DNA from: Marinobacter sp. F3R08 | GTDB taxonomy: Bacteria; Pseudomonadota; Gammaproteobacteria; Pseudomonadales; Oleiphilaceae | Direction: 5' to 3' | Assembly: GCF_018860425.1 (NCBI RefSeq) | Contig: NZ_JAHKPI010000005.1 | Coordinates: forward strand, 1-64,000 | DNA length: 64,000 nucleotides | Part shown: positions 10,372 through 20,200 of the stretch, one piece after another | Numbering within the stretch: position 1 is the stretch's first letter | Layout of the letters: every line of letters begins with the position of its first letter | Translations under genes and position numbers: made by a program | The notes under the pieces: model-generated | What the model saw: only the letters and a program-made list of their open reading frames with translations | What the model was told of the DNA's origin: nothing | The model's database searches: none

Positions 10372-11205
10372 ATGAGATCAGGTCTTCGTTTACTGCTACT
10401 TTCCACACTGGTTGTTCTGGTCAGTGCCTGCGCCTCCCACAAGCAGGAAGAAGTGCTTCCGGAGAAGACCTATTATGAGAACGCCCGCCAGGCCATGAAC
10501 TCTGGCAATTTCAACGAGGCAGAGCAAAATCTTGATTCTCTTGAAACTTACTATCCGTTTGGCCGCTACGCCGAACAGGCACAGCTCGACCTGATTTATG
10601 CCCGCTACCAGAATCTGGATCTTGAGGGCTCCCGCGCGGCGGCCGACCGCTTTCTGCGCCTTAACCCTCAAAGCGACCATGCGGACTACGCGCTTTACAT
10701 GCGCGGTCTTGCTTCATACAACCTGGACATCGGGCTTGCTGCACGCTACTTCCCTATCGAAGCGGCAGCCCGGGATCCAGGCGAACAGCTGCAGTCTTTT
10801 CGGGATTTTTCGGAACTGCTGAGCCGCTACCCTGATAGCCAATACGTCGCAGATGCCCGCCAGCGAATGATTGCCGTGCGCAATCGCATGGCGGAACTTG
10901 AACTTCACGCCGCCCGCTATTACGTCAAACGCCAGGCTTATGTCGCTGCCAACAATCGGGCGAGATACATCATCGAAAATTATCCGACGGCCACAGTTAC
11001 CGAAGAAGCCCTCATTATCCTCGCGGAAACGTTCCGTTTTCTTGATCTGAACAAAGGAGCCCAGGATGCTGTTGCCATGCTTCGCACCAATTTCCCGGAC
11101 AGCGAGGCGTTCAATGACAGTGGCGAGTTCGAGGTGAATCTTCTAAAAGGAGAAAATCGTTCACTGATGAACGCTGTCACCTTTGGCCTCATGGGCGACG
11201 AGTAA
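10372..11205 (+). CDS. bamD: Outer membrane assembly lipoprotein BamD
   Basis: BamD is the essential lipoprotein of the BAM complex that inserts beta-barrel proteins into the outer membrane. It works with BamA and recognises substrate C-terminal signals. From the ATG at 10372 it is 277 aa. It has a lipoprotein signal peptide with lipobox VSAC (Cys20), then tetratricopeptide-like helices through residues 30-245, including AMNSGNFNEAEQNLDSLE and YPFGRYAEQAQLDLIYARY. A longer frame starting 14 codons earlier would displace the signal peptide and runs over the -10 region, so I reject it. It converges on nadE across a palindromic repeat. Confidence 0.96.
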   Translation: MRSGLRLLLLSTLVVLVSACASHKQEEVLPEKTYYENARQAMNSGNFNEAEQNLDSLETYYPFGRYAEQAQLDLIYARYQNLDLEGSRAAADRFLRLNPQSDHADYALYMRGLASYNLDIGLAARYFPIEAAARDPGEQLQSFRDFSELLSRYPDSQYVADARQRMIAVRNRMAELELHAARYYVKRQAYVAANNRARYIIENYPTATVTEEALIILAETFRFLDLNKGAQDAVAMLRTNFPDSEAFNDSGEFEVNLLKGENRSLMNAVTFGLMGDE

Positions 11206-11214
11206 GACCAGAAA

Positions 11215-11247
11215 CCGGGGTCAGATCAGAACAGAATCTGATCCCGG
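11215..11247. repeat. Palindromic repeat, diverged copy 2 (GGGGTCAGAT...ATCTGATCCC)
   Basis: Arms CCGGGGTCAGAT and ATCTGATCCCGG pair over 12 bp with one G-U wobble around an 8-base loop. The element fills the gap between the convergent bamD and nadE, the same kind of location as the copies at 5679 and 35992, and shares the GGGTCAGAT core. It probably terminates transcription from both sides. Confidence 0.65.
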
Positions 11248-11256
11248 GCGCCCGCG

Positions 11257-12927
11257 TTACTTACCACTCTTCCAACCGTTCGTAATTGGATAGCGACGGT
11301 CCTTGCCAAATCCTCGCTCGGTAATCCTCACACCAATCGGCGCCTGCCGACGCTTGTACTCGTTAATGTCCACCAGGCGGATAACCCGCTCAACGTCAAC
11401 TCGGGCAAAGCCCTCTGCAATGATCGCGTCGGCGCTGAAATCTCGCTCTACATAGAGATTCAGAATCTGATCCAGCACGTCGTAACCGGGCAAACTGTCT
11501 TCGTCTTTCTGGTCGGGCGCCAGCTCGGCAGACGGAGGCCGGGTGATCACCCGCCCGGGAATGATCTCTTCCTTGGCGAGCGTATTGCGGTATCTGGCCA
11601 AACGGAATACCAGGGTTTTAGGCACATCTTTCAGGACGTCAAAGCCGCCAGCCATATCGCCATAGAGGGTTGAGTAACCCACCGCCATCTCGCTCTTGTT
11701 CCCGGTTGTCAGTACCAGTGAACCGAACTTGTTGGACAGAGACATCAGCAGGACACCACGCAGGCGCGCTTGCAGGTTTTCCTCCGTTGTGTCCGGAGTA
11801 GTGCCTTCGAACGGGGCAGCCAAGGTTTCCATGAACGCATCGTACATAGGCTCAATGGAAAACACGTCATATTGAACGCCCAACGCAATGGCCTCAGCCT
11901 CGGCGTCTTCAAGACTCATGCTGGAGGTGTAGCGAAACGGCATCATCACCGCTCGGACCCGGTCCTTTCCCAGTGCATCAGCAGCGACCGCCAGAGTCAC
12001 CGCCGAATCGATGCCTCCTGAAAGGCCAAGTACCACCGATTTAAAGCCGTTCTTGTTCACGTAATCCCGAACACCCGTCACCAAGGCGTTATAGACATTG
12101 GCCTCTAACGACGGCTCTTCCGGCAATGGCTGGGACACAGGTTGGCAATGATGTTCACAAAGGAAGTCTACCGGGTACAGTCCCTCTTCGAATTGAGCCA
12201 CCTCTGCCGTGAGCTCGCCCGAATGGTCAAAAACCATGGAACCACCATCGAAAACCAGTTCGTCCTGGCCACCCACCAGATTGACGTACACGATACTGAC
12301 CAGATTCTCACGGGACTTACGTTCCAGGAGCGCCTTACGACGTGCCTGCTTGTCGATATCGTAAGGCGATGCATTCAGATTCAGGATCAAGCGAGCACCA
12401 GCGGCGGCACAGTCCTCCACCGGCCCGTCCTTCCAGAGATCTTCACAGACAGTGATGCCTACAGGAACGCCCCGGATATCAAGTGTCAGAACCTCTTGCC
12501 CTTCCGAGAAATATCGCTTCTCGTCAAACACCTGATAGTTAGGCGGGAAACGCTTGAAATATCTGCCCGTAATTTCTCCACCATCAATCACCACCGCCGC
12601 ATTGTACAGGTGCGCGCCCTGACGCAGAGGAGCACCGATAACGATCACCGGTTCCAGCGGTTCCGCCTGCAATCGCTCCAGAGCTTCGCTAACCCGCACT
12701 TCCAGGCTTGGACGCAGCAGCAAATCTTCCGGCGGATAACCAGTCAGGCACAGTTCCGGGAAAACCACAATATCCGCCTGATATTCAGACCATGCCCGCC
12801 GAGCTGCCTCCAGGACAAGCTTCGTATTACCGGGTATATCACCCACCAGAAAATCCAGCTGGGCCATCACTACCCGCAATTTTCTGGCAGACACCGCGGT
12901 CGCTGCCTGGTTTCCGGACACGGACAT
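11257..12927 (-). CDS. nadE: Glutamine-dependent NAD(+) synthetase
   Basis: NadE amidates nicotinic acid adenine dinucleotide to NAD+ using glutamine and ATP. The N-terminal half (about 15-270) is a nitrilase-type glutaminase with catalytic Glu in VVFPELCLTGYPPEDLL, Lys in YFKRFPPNY and Cys in GITVCEDLW. The C-terminal half is the ATP-pyrophosphatase synthetase with the P-loop SGGIDSAV. I chose the ATG at 12927 (556 aa) because AGGAG lies 8-9 bases upstream. The open frame extends 56 codons further but without conserved sequence, and that part overlaps the start of pilS. The fused two-domain form differs from the short ammonia-dependent NadE of enterics. The position between bamD and pilS differs from P. 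aeruginosa, where those genes are adjacent. Confidence 0.95.
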   Translation of the reverse strand: MSVSGNQAATAVSARKLRVVMAQLDFLVGDIPGNTKLVLEAARRAWSEYQADIVVFPELCLTGYPPEDLLLRPSLEVRVSEALERLQAEPLEPVIVIGAPLRQGAHLYNAAVVIDGGEITGRYFKRFPPNYQVFDEKRYFSEGQEVLTLDIRGVPVGITVCEDLWKDGPVEDCAAAGARLILNLNASPYDIDKQARRKALLERKSRENLVSIVYVNLVGGQDELVFDGGSMVFDHSGELTAEVAQFEEGLYPVDFLCEHHCQPVSQPLPEEPSLEANVYNALVTGVRDYVNKNGFKSVVLGLSGGIDSAVTLAVAADALGKDRVRAVMMPFRYTSSMSLEDAEAEAIALGVQYDVFSIEPMYDAFMETLAAPFEGTTPDTTEENLQARLRGVLLMSLSNKFGSLVLTTGNKSEMAVGYSTLYGDMAGGFDVLKDVPKTLVFRLARYRNTLAKEEIIPGRVITRPPSAELAPDQKDEDSLPGYDVLDQILNLYVERDFSADAIIAEGFARVDVERVIRLVDINEYKRRQAPIGVRITERGFGKDRRYPITNGWKSGK

Positions 12928-13020
12928 AAATCGGCTCCTGTAACTCATTGCCATGAAAAGGCTATTATAACCCCGCAGAGAGGTGAATTTCCTCCGACCA
13001 ACAGCGGATTCCAGTAAATC

Positions 13021-14676
13021 ATGGCAGCAGAGACACCAGAACAACCGGCCGAAACGCTCGGGAAGTCCAACCCAACACCTCCGAGCCTGCAACATGAAAA
13101 GCTATTCAGGATCTACAACGTATATCGACTGGTCATAAGCCTGATATTGGTCGGGTTACTTTTTATAGATCCAATCAATTTTGATATGAGTTTCCGCCTG
13201 CTGGCGTACTATCAGGCGGGCGTATCCGTATATCTGGCGCTGAACGCTTTTATTGCCCTGCTGCTAATCGCCGGATTTCATCCAAGCCAACGCCACATTA
13301 CTCTTTCAATTCTGCTGGATATCCTGATCATGCACGGCTTGCTGCTTGCCAGCACAGGTATTACTAACGGTCTTGCCAACCTGGTAATCGTGTCCGTAGC
13401 GGCGGGCAATATTCTGACGCCGAGCCGCATGGGAACCTTCTATGCGGCTCTGGCTGCAATATGCTCTCTGGGGGTTTCAGTGGGGGCGGTTCTGGCTTTT
13501 GGAGAGTCCGGCGACGACATTGTCCGTGCCGGATCGCTCGGCATCCTTTACTTTGCGGCCGCTTTCATCCTGCAAAGCATCTCTCGCCGAATGATGCGCA
13601 GCGAAGCATTGGCCAGCAGCCGGGCCCGCAGTATCGCCGAGCTGGAAAAAATCAACCAACAGATTATTCAGCGCATGCGCACTGGTATTCTGGTACTTGA
13701 CCGATTCGGTCAGATCCGCCTTGCCAACGCGGCTGCAGAAGAGCTTCTATACGGCGCCCCCAAAGCGGCGGAACCGATTCATGAGCGTACAACTGTATTG
13801 CCAAGGCCACTTAAACAGGGGCTCGACACCTGGTTAAAAGATCCTGCACAGCGAATTGAGGCGTTCCAGGCATCACCGACATCACCGCTGCTACAGGCAA
13901 ACTTTACCCAGCTGGACCAGGACCGGGGTGACCAGATTCTCGTTTTCATTGAAGACATGAGCAAAGTCACCCAGCAGGCCCAGCAGATGAAACTTGCATC
14001 GTTGGGGCGACTGACTGCGGGTATCGCCCATGAGATACGCAATCCACTCGGTGCAATCAGTCATGCGGCACAACTGATGGAAGAAGCACCCGACCTTGAA
14101 GACGGCGACAGACACATGCTGGAGATTATTCGGCGTCATTCCCGCCGGGTGAACGGGATTATTGAGAATGTCCTTGACCTTTCTCGGCGCCGAGCGGCCA
14201 ATGCGGATCTGATAGAACTGGCGCCCTGGCTCCAGGAATTCCGGGAAGACTTTCTGCAGACACAGGACGATGACTGTACCGATGCCAACATCGTACTCAA
14301 AATTGACCCGCAGTTGCCGTCAGCCAGATTCGACAAAAGTCAGATAGAGCAGGTCATGGTTAACCTGTGCGACAACGGCCTGCGCTACAGCCAGCAACAC
14401 TCAGGACAACGAAAAATAGGGATACATGCCGGGGCAACCGATGACGGCGAACGGGCCTACATCGATGTTCGTGACATGGGGCCCGGAATTGCGCCAGAAA
14501 ACCGGGACTCCGTTTTCGAGCCATTTTATACGACGGACAAGGCGGGAACCGGCCTCGGGCTTTATCTGGCCCGAGAACTGTGCGAGGCTAATCAGGCACA
14601 TCTCTCCCTGGTAGAAGATGATAAACCTGGCTGCTGTTTCCGTATTACCTTTGCTCATCCGGGGCGAATGATCTGA
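13021..14676 (+). CDS. pilS: Type IV pilus two-component sensor kinase PilS
   Basis: PilS is the inner-membrane histidine kinase that phosphorylates PilR to control sigma-54-dependent pilin transcription. In Pseudomonas it senses pilin levels in the membrane. The 551-aa protein has about six transmembrane segments (residues 35-190), a PAS-like linker (about 215-310), a HisKA domain with the phospho-acceptor His near residue 336 (AGIAHEIRNPLGAIS), and an HATPase_c domain with N-box NLCDNGLRYS, DMGPGIAP and GTGLGLYLA. It is immediately followed by pilR (56 bp gap), so the pair is probably an operon. The start is uncertain by some codons because the ribosome site is weak. Confidence 0.93.
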   Translation: MAAETPEQPAETLGKSNPTPPSLQHEKLFRIYNVYRLVISLILVGLLFIDPINFDMSFRLLAYYQAGVSVYLALNAFIALLLIAGFHPSQRHITLSILLDILIMHGLLLASTGITNGLANLVIVSVAAGNILTPSRMGTFYAALAAICSLGVSVGAVLAFGESGDDIVRAGSLGILYFAAAFILQSISRRMMRSEALASSRARSIAELEKINQQIIQRMRTGILVLDRFGQIRLANAAAEELLYGAPKAAEPIHERTTVLPRPLKQGLDTWLKDPAQRIEAFQASPTSPLLQANFTQLDQDRGDQILVFIEDMSKVTQQAQQMKLASLGRLTAGIAHEIRNPLGAISHAAQLMEEAPDLEDGDRHMLEIIRRHSRRVNGIIENVLDLSRRRAANADLIELAPWLQEFREDFLQTQDDDCTDANIVLKIDPQLPSARFDKSQIEQVMVNLCDNGLRYSQQHSGQRKIGIHAGATDDGERAYIDVRDMGPGIAPENRDSVFEPFYTTDKAGTGLGLYLARELCEANQAHLSLVEDDKPGCCFRITFAHPGRMI

Positions 14677-14732
14677 CCACGCACCGGTGGATATCGGGCG
14701 TTTGAACAACGACATGGAACCGACAATAAAAG

Positions 14733-16115
14733 ATGACCACACACACAGCGCTTATCGTTGATGATGAACCGGACATCCGGGGATTGCTTGAAATCACCCT
14801 CACCCGGATGGGTATAAAAACCTTCGCGGCGCCAGACGTCTCCAGCGCCAAACAGCTGCTGGAGGAAAACAAGCCCAATCTCTGCCTGACTGACATGAAC
14901 CTGCCGGATGGCAACGGTATCGAACTGGTGCAGTGGATACAGCGACACACACCCGCCACCCCGGTTGCCGTGATTACCGCTTATGGCAACATGGACACTG
15001 CGATCGAATCACTCAAAGCGGGCGCTTTCGATTTCGTATCCAAACCGGTCGAGTTGCCGCGGTTGCGGGAACTTGTCACCAGCGCGTTGAAGCTGTCGAG
15101 CCCCAAAGCTGAGATTGAAGAAGCGATCGATGAACCTGGCCTGCTGCTTGGCAACTCGCCGCAAATCAGCAAGCTTCGCAACCAGACCCGCAAACTGGCC
15201 CGAAGCCAGGCGCCGGTGTTTATCAGTGGCGAGTCGGGTAGCGGTAAGGAACTGGTCGCCAGAATGATCCATCTTCAGGGGCCCCGACGCGAAGGTCCGT
15301 TTATTGCCGTTAACTGTGGCGCCATTCCCTCTGAATTGATGGAAAGCGAATTCTTTGGCCACAAAAAAGGCAGTTTTACTGGCGCCCTTGAAAACAAGGA
15401 CGGCCTGTTCCGATCGGCCAACGGCGGCACATTATTCCTGGATGAGGTCGCAGATTTGCCCTTGGCCATGCAGGTTAAACTACTCCGCGCGATTCAGGAG
15501 AAAGCCGTTCGGCCGGTCGGCGATACCAAAGAAGCGCCGGTGGATATCCGGGTCTTGAGTGCCACTCACAAAAACCTTCCGGAACTGGTGCAGGAAGGCA
15601 GTTTCCGCCAGGATCTTTTCTACCGTATCAACGTGATCGAGCTGGCAGTCCCACCTTTGCGGGAACGGCCGGACGACATCCCCCTGCTCTCCGACCATAT
15701 TCTGCAGCGAATCGCGAAAGAGTATGAATGCGACCCCGCATCGTTAACGCCCACTGCCGTCGAACGGCTTCGGGACTACGACTTCCCTGGCAATGTCCGG
15801 GAACTGGAAAACATATTGGAGCGCGCATTTACCCTGTGCGATGCGGACCAGATTAACGCCGACGATCTCCATCTGGGGAATGGCGTTCAGCATGCACCCT
15901 CCGCCTCCCAAATCATCGCAGAGCGTCATACTGGTGAAAGCGTATCGGTTCCGGACGGAGCAATTGATCTTGAGGGTTACCTGGAAAAAATCGAACGACA
16001 GGCCATTGAGAAAGCTCTGGACGCGACACGGTGGAATAAAACCGCCGCAGCAAAACGATTGGGAATCAGTTTCCGGGCATTGAGGTACCGTCTAAAGAAA
16101 CTGGGCATGGAGTGA
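14733..16115 (+). CDS. pilR: Type IV pilus response regulator PilR (sigma-54 activator)
   Basis: PilR is an NtrC-family activator of the major pilin gene, acting with sigma-54. At 460 aa it has a receiver domain (about 5-115) with phospho-acceptor Asp near residue 53 (LCLTDMNLPDG). A sigma-54-interacting AAA+ domain (about 135-360) follows, with Walker A GESGSGKE and the sigma-54 contact loop written GSFTGA instead of the usual GAFTGA. The C-terminal Fis-type helix-turn-helix is WNKTAAAKRLGISFRALRYRLKK. The pilin gene it is expected to control is not in this window. Confidence 0.94.
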   Translation: MTTHTALIVDDEPDIRGLLEITLTRMGIKTFAAPDVSSAKQLLEENKPNLCLTDMNLPDGNGIELVQWIQRHTPATPVAVITAYGNMDTAIESLKAGAFDFVSKPVELPRLRELVTSALKLSSPKAEIEEAIDEPGLLLGNSPQISKLRNQTRKLARSQAPVFISGESGSGKELVARMIHLQGPRREGPFIAVNCGAIPSELMESEFFGHKKGSFTGALENKDGLFRSANGGTLFLDEVADLPLAMQVKLLRAIQEKAVRPVGDTKEAPVDIRVLSATHKNLPELVQEGSFRQDLFYRINVIELAVPPLRERPDDIPLLSDHILQRIAKEYECDPASLTPTAVERLRDYDFPGNVRELENILERAFTLCDADQINADDLHLGNGVQHAPSASQIIAERHTGESVSVPDGAIDLEGYLEKIERQAIEKALDATRWNKTAAAKRLGISFRALRYRLKKLGME

Positions 16116-16244
16116 GAAATTTCCTACACGGATCCTCTCTCTGATCCTCTGATTTCCAACACGAAGACTTGTTAACGTCCCAGCTCTCAGAAGGAGATCT
16201 TCAGACACGCGCTTTCAGGATGAAAGCCAACAATAGGATCAAGG

Positions 16245-16808
16245 ATGATCACGTTAAAGCAGCCGCAACGAGCCTTCAGCCTCATCGAGCTGGCCGTTGT
16301 CACAGTCATAATCATTACTCTGGCCACTATCGCGTTTCCGGCAACTCAGAACCTTGTAGACAATTCTCAGCAACGAGCCGTTGTGAACGACATTCTCGGC
16401 TTCCTGGCGATGGGGCGCGAGCGATCGGTACTTACAGGCACCGTCCTCACCCTGTGTCCCCTGACGACCACAGGAAGCTGCGGAAAAGACTGGAGCAAAC
16501 CGCTGACGCTGTTCCGGGATCCCGGCAACAAACGGAAGCTGTCCTCCAAAGATCATGTGGTTCATGTGTTAATGCCACCCAAGAGAGGCTTTCTGAAGGC
16601 CGCCTCCTTACACAAGAGCTTTTTCCAGTACCGCCCTGACGGCAGAATCCTGAGTGACCTTGGCAACATAACCTGGTGCCCTGACGACAAGAATCCCCGA
16701 AAAGCCGTACATTTTGTTATCCGAAAAGGCGGAACCATTCGGATTGCCAAGGATACCAATGGAGACGGCATCCCTGACAAAGCAAATGGCAAACTACTGC
16801 AATGCTGA
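16245..16808 (+). CDS. fimT: FimT/GspH-type minor pseudopilin with a calcium-loop-like motif
   Basis: A 187-aa type IV pilin-like protein of the GspH/FimT family, placed after pilSR as fimT is in P. aeruginosa. The class III prepilin signal is present, but the residue before the cleavage site is Ala (QRA|FSLIEL) instead of Gly; prepilin peptidase is known to tolerate this substitution. Glu5 and the hydrophobic helix follow. FimT homologues bind DNA during natural transformation in some bacteria; that role here is inference. The C-terminus carries DTNGDGIPD (residues 170-178), which resembles a calcium-binding loop and is unusual for this family. Cysteines at CPL, GSCG, WCPDD and the final LQC could form disulfides. 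It converges on pilE with only 23 bp between. Confidence 0.8.
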   Translation: MITLKQPQRAFSLIELAVVTVIIITLATIAFPATQNLVDNSQQRAVVNDILGFLAMGRERSVLTGTVLTLCPLTTTGSCGKDWSKPLTLFRDPGNKRKLSSKDHVVHVLMPPKRGFLKAASLHKSFFQYRPDGRILSDLGNITWCPDDKNPRKAVHFVIRKGGTIRIAKDTNGDGIPDKANGKLLQC

Positions 16809-16831
16809 GAACTCAAGCCACCGTTTCGGAC

Positions 16832-17251
16832 TTACCAACAATCCGACTCGGCGGCGCCCTTTTCTCCTGATTGCTCAAGGGTCAGTGTTCCACAGCGGTC
16901 ATCTCCCTGCCCACCAACGGGCGTGGCAACCAACGTGAAACTGTTCTTGGCAACTGCACTGAGCGTGAGATTGTACATCGCCGTCCCCGACTCCGGAGAC
17001 TGAGTCTGAGGTAACGTTGGCGTACCACCTCCGGTGTAGTCATAGTTCTGCTGCAAGTACTTTCTTTCCATCCACTGGGCCAGCTCCATCAGATCTGCCT
17101 GAGCATTGGTTCTGTGGGTGGCCAGCATGTTGTTTCGATAGGACGGGTAGGCTATCGAGGCAATGATGCCGATAATGACCACCACGATCATCACCTCAAT
17201 CAGCGTAAACCCGCGGCTACGTCCCCACTCCGGGAGCTTTGAATTCATCAT
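16832..17251 (-). CDS. pilE: Type IV minor pilin PilE
   Basis: PilE is a minor pilin that helps prime pilus assembly and connects to the PilY1-containing tip complex. At 139 aa it has a class III leader of about 14 residues ending RG, cleavage before FTLIEVMIVVVIIGIIAS, Glu5 present, then a short C-terminal beta domain with the disulfide pair DDRC and ESDC. It overlaps the pilY1 stop by 4 bp and is the last gene of the minor pilin operon, as in P. aeruginosa. No pilY2 lies between pilY1 and pilE here. Confidence 0.92.
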   Translation of the reverse strand: MMNSKLPEWGRSRGFTLIEVMIVVVIIGIIASIAYPSYRNNMLATHRTNAQADLMELAQWMERKYLQQNYDYTGGGTPTLPQTQSPESGTAMYNLTLSAVAKNSFTLVATPVGGQGDDRCGTLTLEQSGEKGAAESDCW

Positions 17252-20200
17252 TCTGTGATCTCCCTCCAGCCTTTACGACCGAGTACGTCATCAAAAGGAT
17301 CCAGCTCGATAAAGCCAGCCCCACCACCGCTAGTTCCAAAGGTCAGCAAGCTGCCCCAGGTTGCCAGCTGCGAGGGCGTCCCGCCATCCACATGGATCCC
17401 TGCCACATCAGACTCATAGTTCGCGAAGGCCTTGTAGACAGGTGTACTGCCCTTCGCCCGAATGATCTCGAAGCCAAGCACCCATCCGTCACCACCGCCC
17501 AGGCATGGATCGGAGCCTGGAATCAAGGTATTAACGTACACGTACTCTCCCCGAATAATCGGATAATTAACCACGCGCTCACCCGATGTCGGTAACTCCA
17601 CATACCACCCTCTATCGACCTGGTAATCAACGCGGTCATCTTCTCCGTCGTTAATCTGGCGATCACCTGAACCCAGGTTCTTCCAACCGACGTTCAGCAG
17701 GTCATTTTTGGTGAGTGTATAGTTCACATCGGTGACCTCGTGAACCGAATAGAAATGCCGGTCCCCTGTATAGCCATGATCACCACTTTCAAGATACTTG
17801 CCAGTGCCGAACAGAATCATCAGATTCGGATCCGTTCCACTGTTCTCTCCACCCAACCCGACAGCAGGTGCTGATGTAATCGGCTCACCGCCGGTATTGA
17901 AATAGGCTCTTCCGTCATGTGCCGTATCAACAACACCATCCACATCAATTTCAGCGACCCACAGATTTCCATCCAGATCACCTGCATAAACACGATCAAC
18001 CAGGTAATCGGGCTCACCGGTTTCAAGATCCGTATCAACCAGAGTCAGCGGAGAGAGGCCCGTTCCGCCTGATTCGAAGGAGTGGTATTCAACCTCACTG
18101 TTGCTCCACTTGCCGTCGAGCCCACCCTCGAGGTCCAGCATAAAGAACCCTGTCTTGCCCGAGTTATAACCTGTCGGAACAAAGACAGTCCATCTAACCT
18201 TCTTGTCCGGCCAGCGCATCAGGGCGACCTGAGGAGGTTCGGTGATATACCCGAGGTCCGGATGGGTGAACTCCCAGAGAACAAGTTCGTCTGCGTTATC
18301 CTCAGAGAATTCATCCGGATTGGTGATATCAAGCGCAAAAATACCTTTGGCACCAGCTCGGGCACCACCAATCAGAACCGTTCTCCAGTCGGCCGGTCCA
18401 TTCTCCCGTCCTTTCGAGTAGACGTCGACGACCTCAAGATTCAGGTCCACATAGAACCGGTGGTCATACCCTGGCTCTGTCAGGTAGTGCAAACCTTCTT
18501 CCTCTTCCGTGGAAGATATGAACGAAGGTACGTACGCCAAGACCTCACTGCCGCCGCCCTCAGCGTAATCGGTTGCCTTGAAACCGTGCAGCATGCCATC
18601 GTTGGCGCCAACATATACGACAGGCGTGCGATCAATCTTTTCGTTATGGAAAACGGTGTAGAGCCCGTCTCCTATTGTACTGTCGTTGGGCCAACTGGAA
18701 TCCGGCGCACCCACGAATCGTGGTGTTGAATTGACCATTGTGCCAAGCAGATGCTGGCGCTGACGGAACAAACTGCCATCACCATTGTTTTCCGATTCGA
18801 ACGTCGCTTTACGCTTGCCCCTTAAATAGTCCAACCGCTTTTTAGCAAACGCGTCATCGGCATCAACTGCCAGATCCGACTTCTGCGCTGTATCCAGGTT
18901 ACCCCAGAACGTCGATTCAGACCTGAATGCAACGCCTTCGCCATCGTCAGAATTGTACGTCAACACTACCCGCTCGTCCGGATCCAAGCTGTCGAGTGCC
19001 GCTCTTGCAGACCAGGCTACGCTGTCTTCGACTTCCGCCGGACTCCCTGAACTCCCCTTCGTAACGGTCCTTGCCTCCAGCTCCCCAGACCACCCGTTCG
19101 GATCAAACTTGCTTGAGAAAATCAAGGCGTCGTCGGCCTCGATGGTTGCAACGTTGAAATCAACCCCCGACGCAGAACCGGCCATTCCCAAATAACGGTC
19201 CAGAAGGTCCTGCAGCTCTACCTGGAAAGTGGCCGGGTCACCAGCACTAAAGAAATCGCCTCGTCCGTTGACTGACGCATGAAGCAAGTCATTGATTTTA
19301 TCTTCATTGCTGCTCCCGCCCCACCAGTCAATCGGAGTGCCATTAAGTGCCGCAGATATCGCTTCATCGCGGGACACAGACCCCTCGACGCCGAACCCAA
19401 TGCCAAACGTCATCATGTGTTGCCAGAAGGCAGGATCGGCGAGCGTTTCACGGGTGCCATCATTGTTAACGTCTTCGACGGCATCCGTAGTCGGGACAAA
19501 ATTATCGATATCGGGTCTCAGGTCATTCTTCCAGTAATAGGCCGCAATATCTCCCAACGTCACCCAACTGTTGAAGTTGTCCGAATAGGGAGCTTCCGCC
19601 ACGTACCCGGCGGAATTTCCGTCACTCGTATACACAGGCCCATCGGAACCATCAGCATGTTCGTTCAAATTTGCACGTGCACTTGAACTCGTACTGTAAT
19701 AACCGTCAGTCATCAGCATCGTAGCTGAAATGCGACATTCTCTGGCCGGGTTTCCAGTGCTTTTCGATTGAGACGGGGTTTCCAGCCATGCCCTTTCGCT
19801 TTTCCTGAAGTACTCACCAGCACCTTCCAGGGCAGACAAAAGAGGTGTTGATCCTCCTGCATTTTCGCCATAAAGCCAGTCAATGAAGTCTTCCCTCACG
19901 TCCTCGAAAGGCCTCACACCCTCGAGCACCCCTCGGATCCCGGAAGCGTCATCAACCGTTCCGTTACCTTTGTTGATCCGCCCCCATCCGAGACGGAATT
20001 GGTCGCTGAGATCAGGGTTGGCGAATACAGTGCCAATGCCGGCCTTCGCGGCCATTTCACGCGTTCTGTAGTAGGAGAACCAGTTCGCGAAATTTTCACG
20101 CTCAGCGGTTCCGACGACTATCTTGTTATAACAACCGTCATTATATGGGTTACTGGTGCACCAGCCGCTGCCTGAAAAGTTGTAATAGAACGCAGCCTCG

